From: Haloquadratum sp. J07HQX50
GTDB lineage: Archaea; Halobacteriota; Halobacteria; Halobacteriales; Haloferacaceae
Length of the DNA stretch: 11,071 bases
Direction: 5' to 3'
NCBI GenBank assembly: GCA_000416005.1
Contig: KE356562.1
Location: forward strand, 250,884 to 261,954
Shown here: positions 1-7,345 of the stretch, in pieces
How the letters are laid out: each line of letters begins with the position of its first letter
How positions within the stretch are numbered: the first letter of the stretch is position 1
The notes under the pieces: model-generated
Databases searched by the model: none
The model's input: the letters and a program-made list of their open reading frames with translations, nothing else
What the model was told of the DNA's origin: nothing
Position numbers and translations under genes: made by a program

Positions 1-195
1 GTTCTGACGCGAGGTGACGGAGGGTAGCGAGCAAGTGCCTGCGAAGGCAACTCTATATCCAGGCACATCCTGGCCTGTGTGCACCCGGTTGGGAGGTCCT
101 CCTTTTATGAGAAGTTTGGATTACCATTCGTGGTCGTCTCGAGAACAGTGAGCAGGTCAGGAAACGATCACCCGTTTCTGTCCGATCTGCTACTC
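1..195. other. Left-edge stretch without a supportable gene, rich in short hairpins
   Basis: No reading frame entering from the left edge stays open for long on the plus strand. Two minus-strand frames are open to the edge, with a possible ATG at 68 or GTG at 87, but both fragments are too short to judge. The stretch contains several short inverted repeats close together: TGCC/GGCA (37-50), CCAGG/CCTGG (59-73), CCC/GGG around GGTT (84-93) and GGAGG/CCTCC (92-102), the last followed by TTTT. This could be the structured end of an RNA or of a mobile element, a terminator for an unseen gene, or chance. I do not recognise it. Confidence 0.3.
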
Positions 196-576
196 TCACG
201 AGCGATCTGCAACAGAGAGGTACAGGGCGTAGTTTCCGGTCGTTTCACCACTGTCGCGGTCTTCAGTTTCCTGCAAATTAATCTCAACTCGACGGCTGTA
301 GTCCTCCATATTGACAATCCAGCTAAACAGGCCAGCTACCGTTTCGATAAACTGTGGATCTCCGGTGAGCCGTATCGTTGAGATATCAGCTGGAAATGTG
401 CTTCCGGAAAAATCGCTTGGCTTCTCGACGATGGCTTGCTGCATCTCGGCTGATGAAGGGCGATCCAGTTCACTGATCCATTCCATCGCATCAGACTTTT
501 TGACACTTCCTGACTGTGTCGTTGGAAGGGTCTCTAATCGTGTCTGTGCATTTTCGTGATTAGAATTGTCTGTCAT
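196..576 (-). CDS. Hypothetical protein of 126 residues, next to the VWA protein
   Basis: I do not recognise this protein. It is acidic, with a low-complexity polar N-terminus (about residues 1-28), a probably helical middle (about 30-52), and a C-terminal half that may alternate helix and strand (IRLTGDPQFIETVAGLF around 68-84, then RRVEINLQE and NYALYLSV). It has no signal peptide, membrane segment or cysteine. It lies on the same strand as the VWA gene, 229 bases beyond that gene's stop codon. The gap carries its own TATA-like box (654-668), so it is probably transcribed separately or from both promoters. ATG 576 is the only reasonable start in the open frame. The acidic composition and the promoter support a real gene. 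A role as partner of the VWA protein would be a guess from position alone. Confidence 0.65.
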   Translation of the reverse strand: MTDNSNHENAQTRLETLPTTQSGSVKKSDAMEWISELDRPSSAEMQQAIVEKPSDFSGSTFPADISTIRLTGDPQFIETVAGLFSWIVNMEDYSRRVEINLQETEDRDSGETTGNYALYLSVADRS

Positions 577-625
577 GGTAGTTCTTGTGTTGTCGTGATC
601 ATTTGATAACTCATCGTGTGATATC

Positions 626-729
626 CTCCGATACTGCTGGTCTATTGTGGTTTCCTTTTAAGATATAAGTTTGCTCACCCGAAACAGACTGCCATCACCG
701 CAACCCGACCTTTGAGACCGATATCGGAG
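626..729. repeat. Spaced inverted repeat CTCCGATA / TATCGGAG around a promoter
   Basis: The 8-base arms at 626-633 and 722-729 are perfect reverse complements. With one bulged base the match extends to 11 pairs (ATCCTCCGATA against TATCGGAG-A-GGAT). They bracket the TATA-like box of the 126-residue gene, one arm near the expected transcription start and the other about 60 bases upstream. A pair of operator half-sites is possible, but chance is not excluded. Confidence 0.3.
654..668 (-). promoter_or_regulatory. TATA-like promoter of the 126-residue gene
   Basis: Read on the minus strand this is TTATATCTTAAAAGG, the most A/T-rich block between the two genes. Archaeal transcription normally starts about 26 bases downstream of the TATA centre. 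This would give a start near 632-637 and a 5' leader of about 55-60 bases, longer than the usual leaderless haloarchaeal transcript. Assignment is by base composition and position only. Confidence 0.4.
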
Positions 730-747
730 AGGATGGTCAGTGATAAG

Positions 748-764
748 TCATGAATATTTCATGA
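748..764. repeat. Perfect inverted repeat TCATGAA-TAT-TTCATGA
   Basis: Seven-base perfect arms around a 3-base centre lie 42 bases beyond the stop codon of the VWA gene. The repeat could be a weak transcript-end hairpin for that gene or a dyad binding site for a regulator of the downstream 126-residue gene. No T-run follows in the minus direction, which argues against a simple intrinsic terminator. Confidence 0.4.
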
Positions 765-805
765 GTTGACAGCCACGCTGACGTGCACGCACTCTATTCA
801 GGATA

Positions 806-2920
806 TCACGAATCAGTCGTGTCAGGTGGATTCACTTCGGGTTCTTGGGCATTATTCGACCGACAGAGCGTTTCGAGAAGCGACTGTTCCTGGTTCATCG
901 ATTCATCGTCCACAGACTGCATTTCTGTAGCGAGGTACTCACGAAGAGTCTCGAACCGGCTGGCATACTGGTCTGGAACCACGAGGGGAACCGACTCGCG
1001 TTCGTGCTCTCCACGCTGACTCGGGAGGAGCCAGTCGTCGAGGCCAGTTGCATTTTCAGCTCGGTCGTGAACATCTCGGGCCCATGCACGAAGCTCTCGG
1101 GCATACCGGGCGAGTGCGACAGCTTTGCGCACACCATTGTGCGTAAACGATTCTGCGGCATCAGGAAGAGAGACTGACACATCTTCACTCTGGTTACTCC
1201 CATCCCGCTCTGTCCACGATGCCTGCAGAGTGAGCGTCGCATCAGGATCTGACTCAGCCAATCGAACAAGAATTACACCACCGCGAGCTTCGCCATCTCG
1301 TTTGGTTGACGGAAAGAGCGTTCCAACGTGCATCAGTCGCTCACCCCCAGCGTCTGCGACTGGAGACCCGTGAACCGCTTCAACGTCATATCCAGCCGTC
1401 TTCAACTGCAGATTGAGGTCGTATACGAGTGGTGTTACCATGTAGTCAAATTCCTCCCCCAATCGTCGCTCAAATTCATCGGTGGAGTGAATGAAGTAAT
1501 GATTCGCCCCGCGAATGCTCGACACAGTGTCGGCTAGTTCGGCATTTGCGTCCAGACCCATGCCAATAAATGTCGTGTGGATACCATCGGTTGCTGCATC
1601 CTCAAACAGACTGGTTAATGCACTTGTGCCAGTCTCACCCGTGTTTGGCATCATGTCAGTCATGAAAACGACACGGCGTTCGACAGTATGATCGGTCGTC
1701 CCATCGGCCAGCATGTCGACAGCCGCCGCAAATCCATCCTCCATATTTGTGCTGCCGCCGGACTCAATCTCGCGGATATGATGCCGAATAGCAGGCATGT
1801 CCGTTGCACCGACGTCGCGGAGCGGTTTTGCAACATGCGCACGGTGATCGTATAAGACGATACCCAGACGGTCTTCAGGGTGAAGCTGCTTAGTGAGTGC
1901 AGACAACGACTGCGTCGCAGCTGCAAGTTTCGTCTTACTCTCGCTTGCAGCCGCATGTTTGTTCCCCTGTTCATCGTAATAATATTGATCGAACTGACTG
2001 GACATCGACCCAGAGATGTCGAGAACCGCAACGAGGTTGAGTCGAGGGCGCTCGAATTCATCAGCCGAAAGTGTCGAGTCTAACCCAACTGAGAGATACC
2101 GCTCAGTCTCAGCGGAGAGTGGATGGTCGCTTATGGCTGCTGCGTATCGCGGCGCAAACAGCGACTCCGTCTCCGTCCGGCTACCAGTTTCAAAATAATA
2201 ATCATAGAATAGGCCCTCATCGCTAATAGCCTCCGGCTCCGGCGTATATCCATTCGCGATGTTTTCACGGAAATTAGTCACATCTTTGGCCCCACCAGCC
2301 GCGAGGCCAACGGTGTCACTAGCCGCCATATTGGTCCTGTCAGCGAAATCATTGCTAATACTGTTCAACACGCCTACCTCGGCTGCTTGGTCAGTTGTAG
2401 GCCTGCCTCTCAGTTCGACCTCTTCAGCGTGGCGACCACAAGAGGGACAGACGTACTCAGGGGCAACGACCGAGTGCTTGTCCTCTATTGGATGCCAGTC
2501 GTCGACTGGTGATGTGTCGGTATCGATTCGGCTGAGCGACGAGGTCGAGTCAAAGACGAAAACGCGCTCATCTATGCCACATATCTCTATCGCGTCTCTC
2601 ACAGCGGACCCAGCCGCATCGATGAGCTGTCCCGCTCGAAGATGATCACCACAATGCGGACACTCCCAAGTCTGGTTTGAACTGGAACTGACTGGGTGCG
2701 CGGTGAATAGATTTGTCAAGCGGTACCTTGCGTCGGTTTCGACACTATGGGGTAGGTTGCTGTCTGGCGTGGCGAGCAGGTTGGACTGTTCACCTGCCTG
2801 GGTAGTGATACGTAATCGTACTAGTGTTGCGCCATTGGATTCGATTATCTGTCTGGAATTTACTTTCGCCTCAATGGTGCGCCGTGTTGCAGAGCGTGTG
2901 TCGGGGGATTTTCTATTCAT
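806..2920 (-). CDS. VWA-domain protein with N-terminal split zinc site
   Basis: This 704-residue acidic cytoplasmic protein has a von Willebrand factor A domain. The metal-ion-dependent adhesion site is intact: DISGS (D301, S303, S305), the threonine of GGSTN (T391) and the aspartate of FMTDM (D422). This is the layout of the YfbK-type VWA family, where such domains bind partner proteins through a divalent metal. The N-terminus (about 15-75) looks beta-rich and may be OB-like. Two CPxC pairs follow, CPHC at 87-90 and CPSC at 158-161, likely forming one four-cysteine zinc ribbon with a long insert. The region after the VWA fold (about 495-590) looks beta-rich, and the C-terminus (about 595-685) is helical. 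There is no signal peptide or transmembrane segment. The start is fixed because an in-frame TGA lies two codons upstream of the ATG. The AAA+ gene diverges from it, but it is not a MoxR ATPase, the usual VWA partner. The biological role is unknown. Confidence 0.9.
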   Translation of the reverse strand: MNRKSPDTRSATRRTIEAKVNSRQIIESNGATLVRLRITTQAGEQSNLLATPDSNLPHSVETDARYRLTNLFTAHPVSSSSNQTWECPHCGDHLRAGQLIDAAGSAVRDAIEICGIDERVFVFDSTSSLSRIDTDTSPVDDWHPIEDKHSVVAPEYVCPSCGRHAEEVELRGRPTTDQAAEVGVLNSISNDFADRTNMAASDTVGLAAGGAKDVTNFRENIANGYTPEPEAISDEGLFYDYYFETGSRTETESLFAPRYAAAISDHPLSAETERYLSVGLDSTLSADEFERPRLNLVAVLDISGSMSSQFDQYYYDEQGNKHAAASESKTKLAAATQSLSALTKQLHPEDRLGIVLYDHRAHVAKPLRDVGATDMPAIRHHIREIESGGSTNMEDGFAAAVDMLADGTTDHTVERRVVFMTDMMPNTGETGTSALTSLFEDAATDGIHTTFIGMGLDANAELADTVSSIRGANHYFIHSTDEFERRLGEEFDYMVTPLVYDLNLQLKTAGYDVEAVHGSPVADAGGERLMHVGTLFPSTKRDGEARGGVILVRLAESDPDATLTLQASWTERDGSNQSEDVSVSLPDAAESFTHNGVRKAVALARYARELRAWARDVHDRAENATGLDDWLLPSQRGEHERESVPLVVPDQYASRFETLREYLATEMQSVDDESMNQEQSLLETLCRSNNAQEPEVNPPDTTDS

Positions 2921-3111
2921 ATGTCACAGTGGCCGTCATTTACCCAGACAGCCCACGGGTTCTCAGCTGTCATCTCGGTCTCTTCACCGGATTTGCTCGA
3001 TTAAACATCATCGCAATGGTGCTTTTGAGACACTCGCTCATATTAGTATGCGGTATTATAGTTTAATTGTTTCGCCAGTATACATTGTATATTAGATAAA
3101 TCGTATAATAG

Positions 3112-3198
3112 ATACATTACGATGTAGCTTACAGATGCAGGTGAGAAGAATCATAAAAACAGGCCCATCGGGCGCGTAAAGAATACGTTACGATGCAG
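3112..3198 (+). repeat. Three-copy motif TTAC(A)GATGYAG upstream of the AAA+ gene
   Basis: Copies are TTACGATGTAG at 3117-3127, TTACAGATGCAG at 3129-3140 and TTACGATGCAG at 3188-3198. The first and third lie in a longer match, ATACATTACGATGTAG (3112-3127) against ATACGTTACGATGCAG (3183-3198), 14 of 16 identical and 71 bases apart. The arrangement is typical of repeated protein-binding sites in front of a regulated gene. No regulator can be named. Confidence 0.45.
3163..3173. repeat. Small dyad GCCC-ATC-GGGC
   Basis: Four-base perfect arms surround a 3-base centre, between the ATAAAAA box and the second dyad. It may be an operator or an mRNA hairpin in the ATPase leader. It is short enough that chance is a real alternative. 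Confidence 0.25.
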
Positions 3199-3214
3199 AG
3201 TAAGCAAACGTAAC
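3187..3214. repeat. Dyad GTTACG / CGTAAC just upstream of the AAA+ start
   Basis: Perfect 6-base arms (3187-3192 and 3209-3214) are separated by 16 bases. Given the GTAAAG box near 3176, the dyad would straddle the expected transcription start, a classic repressor position. Its left arm overlaps the third TTACGATGCAG copy. The operator role is inference. Confidence 0.4.
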
Positions 3215-3252
3215 AATCATTGCAGTGGCACTCGTTCCACAACAAGAATCTC

Positions 3253-4812
3253 ATGTCTCTCGATGCCGGCGACGCACTTGTTGAATCTCTCCACACACAT
3301 AATCAGTGGTGGGATGATGGGGCCGACGCGTTTCATCTTCCTGCGTGGAGAAAAAGTGAGTTTGACGCTCTCACAGAGCTATACACCCCTGATAGGGACC
3401 TGCAGAATCAGCGTCTACTCGGACTCGCTGGTCGACAGGGCGTCGGGAAAACGACGTTACTTCAGCACTTCATTCAACACCGAATCCACGCTGGCGATTC
3501 CGCAGGACAATTTCTGTATCTTCCTTTCGGTTCGAACCCACTATATCAACTTCAATCTGACGAGCAACTTGCCCGTGCAGTCCGATACTATGAGAGTCGA
3601 ATTTATGCTCGAGGCGTCGACAGCGGGCCGCAGTTTATTCTCCTTGATGATATTCATCTGATCGAGCACGCTGATAAACCAACAATCGACGGATGGGGAA
3701 CGTCCGTTGGCAGACTTCTCGATGACACACCTGATCGATATATTGTTCTGACAGCAAGCGCTGAAATACAGATTGAACGAGAACTGGCTCATACTCATAT
3801 CGAAGATGAACAGTATAGGGTTCAGACAGTTCTTCCCGAACTATTTCGTGAATATCTATTCGCTGTACACCCTGATCTTGAGCAGGGTGGAGTAGACGTC
3901 AATCAAAACTCAACCCGTGAGATCGACCTCTTGACCGCGATGGCCGATGGGGACACATCGATGGTCGCCTCAGCACTTCGAGAGAGATATCAGAAAGTAG
4001 CTGAGAATGAGCGTCGGTTTCAGTCACAGGTCGTGGAGTATCTTGCGATTGGGGGAATGCTGGGTTATCGACACGCTGGTGCCATCAACTCAGCACGTGA
4101 ACTGACCGACGACGATTACACTCAACTCCGAGAGAGTGTTCAGGCGGCGTTATATCAGGACGTGCCTGAAGTAGAGTCGGTCCAGACAATCGCTGACTTA
4201 GAACGCTTGTGTGCACTCGCTGCCCAAAATCGCGCCGCAACGTCGTTTCGATATCAACAACTCGTTGAACTGTTCGATGTCGACCGCCGAACGATTGCTG
4301 ATAGCTATCTCTCGGTGCTTGCTCATCTCGGGATTCTCGCTGGTGTCACCGAGTATGATAACAGTCGCCCGCGCAGCGTCAGGCTCTATCCTTGCGATAC
4401 GGGCCTCATCGCGGCGCTTACAGACAGCAATGCGAGTTCAGTTCGAAGCAATCTCCATCATGAATCAGACCTTGCCCGCGTCGCAGCCTTCAATCATACC
4501 GTGCGGCTGACTCACAAGATTAACGCCGCACAGGAGCACACTGCCAGTCAATCAGTCCAGTACTGGCGTGGTCGAGAAGGAGAGGTGGATTTTGTTTTCG
4601 AACTTGACGGCACCCCTATTCCAATCGAACTTGCCTACCGGTCGCGCGACTATGATGTAGCTCTTGAGACTCTCACAGAGTTTCAAGATACATATGATGC
4701 CCCAGTCGGATTTGTCGTAGTGGGCAATACGGTTCGTGGCGACACCAAGGTTCGACATGTTAACGATAGAATCGTCGAGCTTCCATATTGGCTCTATCTC
4801 TTGCTTTGCTGA
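3253..4812 (+). CDS. AAA+ ATPase, DUF4143-type archaeal family
   Basis: The ATG at 3253 gives 519 residues. An in-frame TTG at 3220 would add 11. Positions below count from TTG. Walker A is GRQGVGKTT (71-79), Walker B is FILLDDIH (139-146), and a sensor-1-like LTAS lies at 177-180. The family signature LFREYL follows at 208-213, and a YLAIGGMLGY segment at 274-283. A winged-helix-like region spans about 320-390, with FDVDRRTIADSYLSVL as the likely recognition part. The C-terminus resembles the PD-(D/E)XK fold of DUF4143 proteins, with GEVDFVFE at 454-461 and then IPIELAYRS. Where active relatives have the E-x-K lysine, this protein reads E470-L-A472, so nuclease activity is doubtful. The family is common in archaea and its function is poorly known, with links to mobile elements and toxin-like modules proposed. 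It diverges from the VWA gene and converges on the DUF2075 gene. Confidence 0.85.
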   Translation: MSLDAGDALVESLHTHNQWWDDGADAFHLPAWRKSEFDALTELYTPDRDLQNQRLLGLAGRQGVGKTTLLQHFIQHRIHAGDSAGQFLYLPFGSNPLYQLQSDEQLARAVRYYESRIYARGVDSGPQFILLDDIHLIEHADKPTIDGWGTSVGRLLDDTPDRYIVLTASAEIQIERELAHTHIEDEQYRVQTVLPELFREYLFAVHPDLEQGGVDVNQNSTREIDLLTAMADGDTSMVASALRERYQKVAENERRFQSQVVEYLAIGGMLGYRHAGAINSARELTDDDYTQLRESVQAALYQDVPEVESVQTIADLERLCALAAQNRAATSFRYQQLVELFDVDRRTIADSYLSVLAHLGILAGVTEYDNSRPRSVRLYPCDTGLIAALTDSNASSVRSNLHHESDLARVAAFNHTVRLTHKINAAQEHTASQSVQYWRGREGEVDFVFELDGTPIPIELAYRSRDYDVALETLTEFQDTYDAPVGFVVVGNTVRGDTKVRHVNDRIVELPYWLYLLLC

Positions 4813-5064
4813 ATGCTCACCCTTTAGTCCTGAAAATGAGGATATCAGATCGATGTGACATTTTCTCCGAGGGTCGTGAGTGACCGTCTTGGACTGGTGT
4901 GAGGATTCTGTATCAGGATATGATTTTCACCACCTCTTGCGAGTTCAGAGCTCTCTTGAAGATCATACTGCTATGGCCGCCTAATGAGACTTTGGTTAAA
5001 ATACTATTTATTTACACGTCGATGGATCAGATTAGATTTGAGTATGCTGAGCTAAGCGGAATAG
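4813..5064. other. Convergent intergenic spacer
   Basis: This stretch lies between the 3' ends of the AAA+ gene and the DUF2075 gene. It is A/T-rich near 4990-5010 (ATACTATTTATTTAC), which may help end the plus-strand transcript. No gene, RNA or long repeat is visible. Confidence 0.4.
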
Positions 5065-5070
5065 TTAGCT
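5050..5070. terminator. Hairpin AGCTAA-9 nt-TTAGCT at the end of the DUF2075 gene
   Basis: The perfect 6-base arms (5050-5055 and 5065-5070) include the stop codon of the minus-strand gene. No U-run follows directly on the minus strand, so if it works in transcript ending or 3'-end protection it is not a classic intrinsic terminator. Confidence 0.3.
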
Positions 5071-6951
5071 AGAGAGCGAGACACTCTCAATGCGTGTTTT
5101 GAGATACGCTTGCAGTTTCTCATCACAGCAGTAGAGATAACATCCATCCATTCCACGCGTCATGAGCGTTCGATACGTGTTCTTGATGAGCTCTTCGGCT
5201 ATCTCGGCTGCCTGTGTGGGGGTTTCGTCGAACATTTTCTTGATACCAAACAACGACCGGTCGGTGCTCGCTCGCTCTTCATGATCAACGACAATCTTTC
5301 CATCGCGGTACTTCAAATCCTCACCGATAATCACACCGACATAATCAAATTCGAGTCCCTGGCAGGTATGAATGCATCCAACCTGATCGATTGATCCTTC
5401 TGCAATTGCCCACGGATCGCTGTCATCGAGATTCCAGCTGCGCTCATACTCACCAATCTTGATATCAGTTACCTCCGGATTGGCGCGACCGTCTTTTTTC
5501 CACTCCCAACAGTACCCTGCCACAACCCGGGAGACGCGTGTCTGTCGGTTTTTCTCTTCGATTGCAGCGTGCAATGCCTCAGGAGAATCAAATAGGCGGA
5601 GATCAAAGTCAAGATCGAACCCATCTGCGTTGGCAGTCTCCCGGATCTGTAGTACGTCATCAACCCAGGCGATATATCCCTTTGAGCCGTTGCAACGGAA
5701 CTGAGATTCGAGTGTCAGCTCTTCAACTGAGGCTCCCAGTTCGGCTGCGTGTCTGTGAATTTCTTGCTTAGACCCGATATCGTCGATATGGACGCGCTGA
5801 CTTTCATCGATAAAAAAGACACTGAATGTAGCGGCGTTTATAATCTCCATAATCTGGTTTTCTCCGCGGCCAAAGAACGTTGACTCCTCATTTAATCGGT
5901 GAGCTTCATCTGCAATCAGTGCGGGAATTGCATTTGTCTCTGTTTCAACGAAACTACCGGCACCTGTGAATAGGTGTTCAATCTCTTTTACGAGTCTGTC
6001 ACCACGAAGTTTCTTTTTATATACCTCACGTGGCGCTCGATTCTTTGAGACATACTGAGCGAGCATATTATTCTGTATCAACTCTGAGAGAATATTGATC
6101 GCCACGACAGTTTTGCCCGTCCCAGGGCCACCGTCGACGAGTAAGACGCGCTTCTGTCCATCACGACGTGATCGATTCGCTAGTTCAGTTGCTCTCTCAT
6201 AGACCACTTTCTGTGAATCTATCAGCGTGAATTCATCGCGATCATCCAACATTTCGACTAGCGAATTCTGCAGAGATTTAGCAGGGCGAATCTTCCCATC
6301 GTTCAGCGTGTGCAGACTCTCACGATCGTCCCCCACCTCAATCCGAGATTCCAGATATGAGCGAAGTTCTCTCGTATCTCCACGAATATAGACTGGTGCC
6401 GCATCGATGTAGGGTTGATAAATGTCATTCTCGATTATCTCACGATAACGTGACTCAAAGTTGTGTAAATACGCTAATGGGTGTAGATCAATCGGCTCTT
6501 CACGGATACTCGCATTAAAATCTCTCAGTAGTTGGGTGTATGAAACTGCCTGGTAGCTTGGATGCGTCGTTTCACGGATACCACCACCGAGAGCGGTTTT
6601 GACGATCCCATCCTTGTTTTCGACGACCTCGGTGCTGGCACCATCCCATTGTTTGAGTTCGACGACAGCAATATTCGCTTTTGCTGCTGTATTGTATCCA
6701 GAAATCAAAAAGTCGATACGACGAGACGTGAGCGGGATTTTGAACTCGATTGCGACCCCTGCACTATCGGGGATTGAGCTACCATTCAAAACAGTGTGCA
6801 TATACTGCAAGGAGTTCTTCCAAGCCTGAACTTCACCTGGCCCACCCATTGCAATTCCCTGCGACTCATATCCTCGCCTGATCTCAGGCACTAATTGACC
6901 CTTAACGACGTCGTCTAAGAACCCAGACTTCGTACTCTCGTAGACGAGCAT
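5065..6951 (-). CDS. DUF2075 helicase/ATPase with N-terminal PD-(D/E)XK-like domain
   Basis: This is a 628-residue protein. The N-terminal part (about 60-200) carries RRIDFLI (D80) and VVELKQW (E98, K100), which match the D...E-x-K core of PD-(D/E)XK nucleases. A conserved SYTQLLRD helix follows at 137-144. The C-terminal DUF2075 (Schlafen-group-3-like helicase) ATPase has Walker A GGPGTGKT (274-281), Walker B IADEAHR (346-352) and a second acidic box FIDESQRV (380-387). The sensor motif SQFRCNGS (416-423), CQGLEFDYVGV (530-540) and the arginine-finger segment YRTLMTRG (593-600) follow. All key residues are present, so the enzyme is probably active on DNA or RNA. DUF2075 proteins often occur in defence islands, sometimes fused to nucleases. 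The start is firm because TAA directly precedes the ATG in frame. No neighbour overlaps it, so it appears monocistronic, with a TATA box at 6985-6992. Confidence 0.9.
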   Translation of the reverse strand: MLVYESTKSGFLDDVVKGQLVPEIRRGYESQGIAMGGPGEVQAWKNSLQYMHTVLNGSSIPDSAGVAIEFKIPLTSRRIDFLISGYNTAAKANIAVVELKQWDGASTEVVENKDGIVKTALGGGIRETTHPSYQAVSYTQLLRDFNASIREEPIDLHPLAYLHNFESRYREIIENDIYQPYIDAAPVYIRGDTRELRSYLESRIEVGDDRESLHTLNDGKIRPAKSLQNSLVEMLDDRDEFTLIDSQKVVYERATELANRSRRDGQKRVLLVDGGPGTGKTVVAINILSELIQNNMLAQYVSKNRAPREVYKKKLRGDRLVKEIEHLFTGAGSFVETETNAIPALIADEAHRLNEESTFFGRGENQIMEIINAATFSVFFIDESQRVHIDDIGSKQEIHRHAAELGASVEELTLESQFRCNGSKGYIAWVDDVLQIRETANADGFDLDFDLRLFDSPEALHAAIEEKNRQTRVSRVVAGYCWEWKKDGRANPEVTDIKIGEYERSWNLDDSDPWAIAEGSIDQVGCIHTCQGLEFDYVGVIIGEDLKYRDGKIVVDHEERASTDRSLFGIKKMFDETPTQAAEIAEELIKNTYRTLMTRGMDGCYLYCCDEKLQAYLKTRIESVSLSS

Positions 6952-7345
6952 TTAGACTTACTCATTTGTTGTTTCACCTGCAATGATATATTCGTTTGCT
7001 GGATATCGTATTTCGTTCTTCAGACGTTTGCTGATGTGTCGTCCCAGATGAGATCATATGTATTCGTGAATTCAAAAGACCGACACAGTAGTCGTCTCAT
7101 TCTGGATACGGTCTCTGGCGTCCAAGTCATCGATCGAGTTTCCCCGGGGTCAAACGGTAGGACTCCTGGCGTGGATGTGTGAGGCCCTCTTGATTGCGGA
7201 ATTCACCGTGAGCACTTTGCTCCATGATATTACTCTGTCTCTGGATCTGACCGCTCATGTGTTCATCTGTTGCTCTCTTATTGATCCGGCAACCAAGCGA
7301 TGTGCTGCTATATCGCCACAAAGCCATCCGAGGAGAGCAGACAGG
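6952..7345. other. 394-base stretch with no supportable gene
   Basis: It holds the promoter of the DUF2075 gene at its left end. A 66-codon minus frame (7127-7327) and an overlapping plus frame (7175-7375) are open. However, their translations are basic and Gln/Ser-rich or hydrophobic, unlike the acidic proteins around them, and neither has a recognisable motif. The stretch may be the eroded remains of a gene or a spacer between two inserted modules. No repeat or tRNA was seen. Confidence 0.4.
6985..6992 (-). promoter_or_regulatory. TATA-like box of the DUF2075 gene
   Basis: AATATATC on the minus strand is centred about 37 bases before the ATG. A start about 26 bases downstream of the box would leave a leader of roughly 10 bases, near-leaderless as is common in haloarchaea. 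No Shine-Dalgarno sequence lies next to the ATG, which fits. Confidence 0.5.

Larger units (their letters stand above)
2921..3252. promoter_or_regulatory. Divergent intergenic region between VWA and AAA+ genes
   Basis: This A/T-rich region of about 330 bases must hold promoters for both outward-facing genes. For the minus-strand VWA gene, a TTTAAT box lies at about 3002-3007, roughly 85 bases before its ATG. For the plus-strand ATPase, candidates are TTTAATT near 3062, ATAAAAA at 3153-3159 and GTAAAG near 3176. No single box is at the ideal leaderless distance from either start. The ATPase side carries repeated TTACGATG-type motifs and two dyads, listed separately, so regulation of that gene looks more elaborate than average. 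No gene is seen here. Confidence 0.55.

Noticed and set aside
1..87. Possible partial gene running off the left edge on the minus strand (ATG 68 or GTG 87)
   Set aside because: Two different frames are open for fewer than 30 codons each, with no motif to choose between them. The bases also form several hairpins.
807..821. CACGA/TCGTG hairpin at the end of the VWA gene
   Set aside because: It is five pairs inside coding sequence and the stop codon with no T-run, and is not separable from chance.
3193..3213. Six-codon frame ATG...TAA upstream of the AAA+ gene, as a possible leader peptide
   Set aside because: It is too short, has no composition signal and lies inside a dyad. A regulatory leader peptide would be unusual in haloarchaea.
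3220..3222. TTG as start of the AAA+ gene
   Set aside because: It is possible, but no Shine-Dalgarno is present and the ATG at 3253 is more usual. The extra 11 residues carry no clear motif.
7127..7327. 66-codon minus-strand open frame
   Set aside because: The translation is basic and Gln/Ser-rich, unlike the acidic halophilic proteins around it. It has no recognised motif and overlaps an equally long open frame on the other strand.
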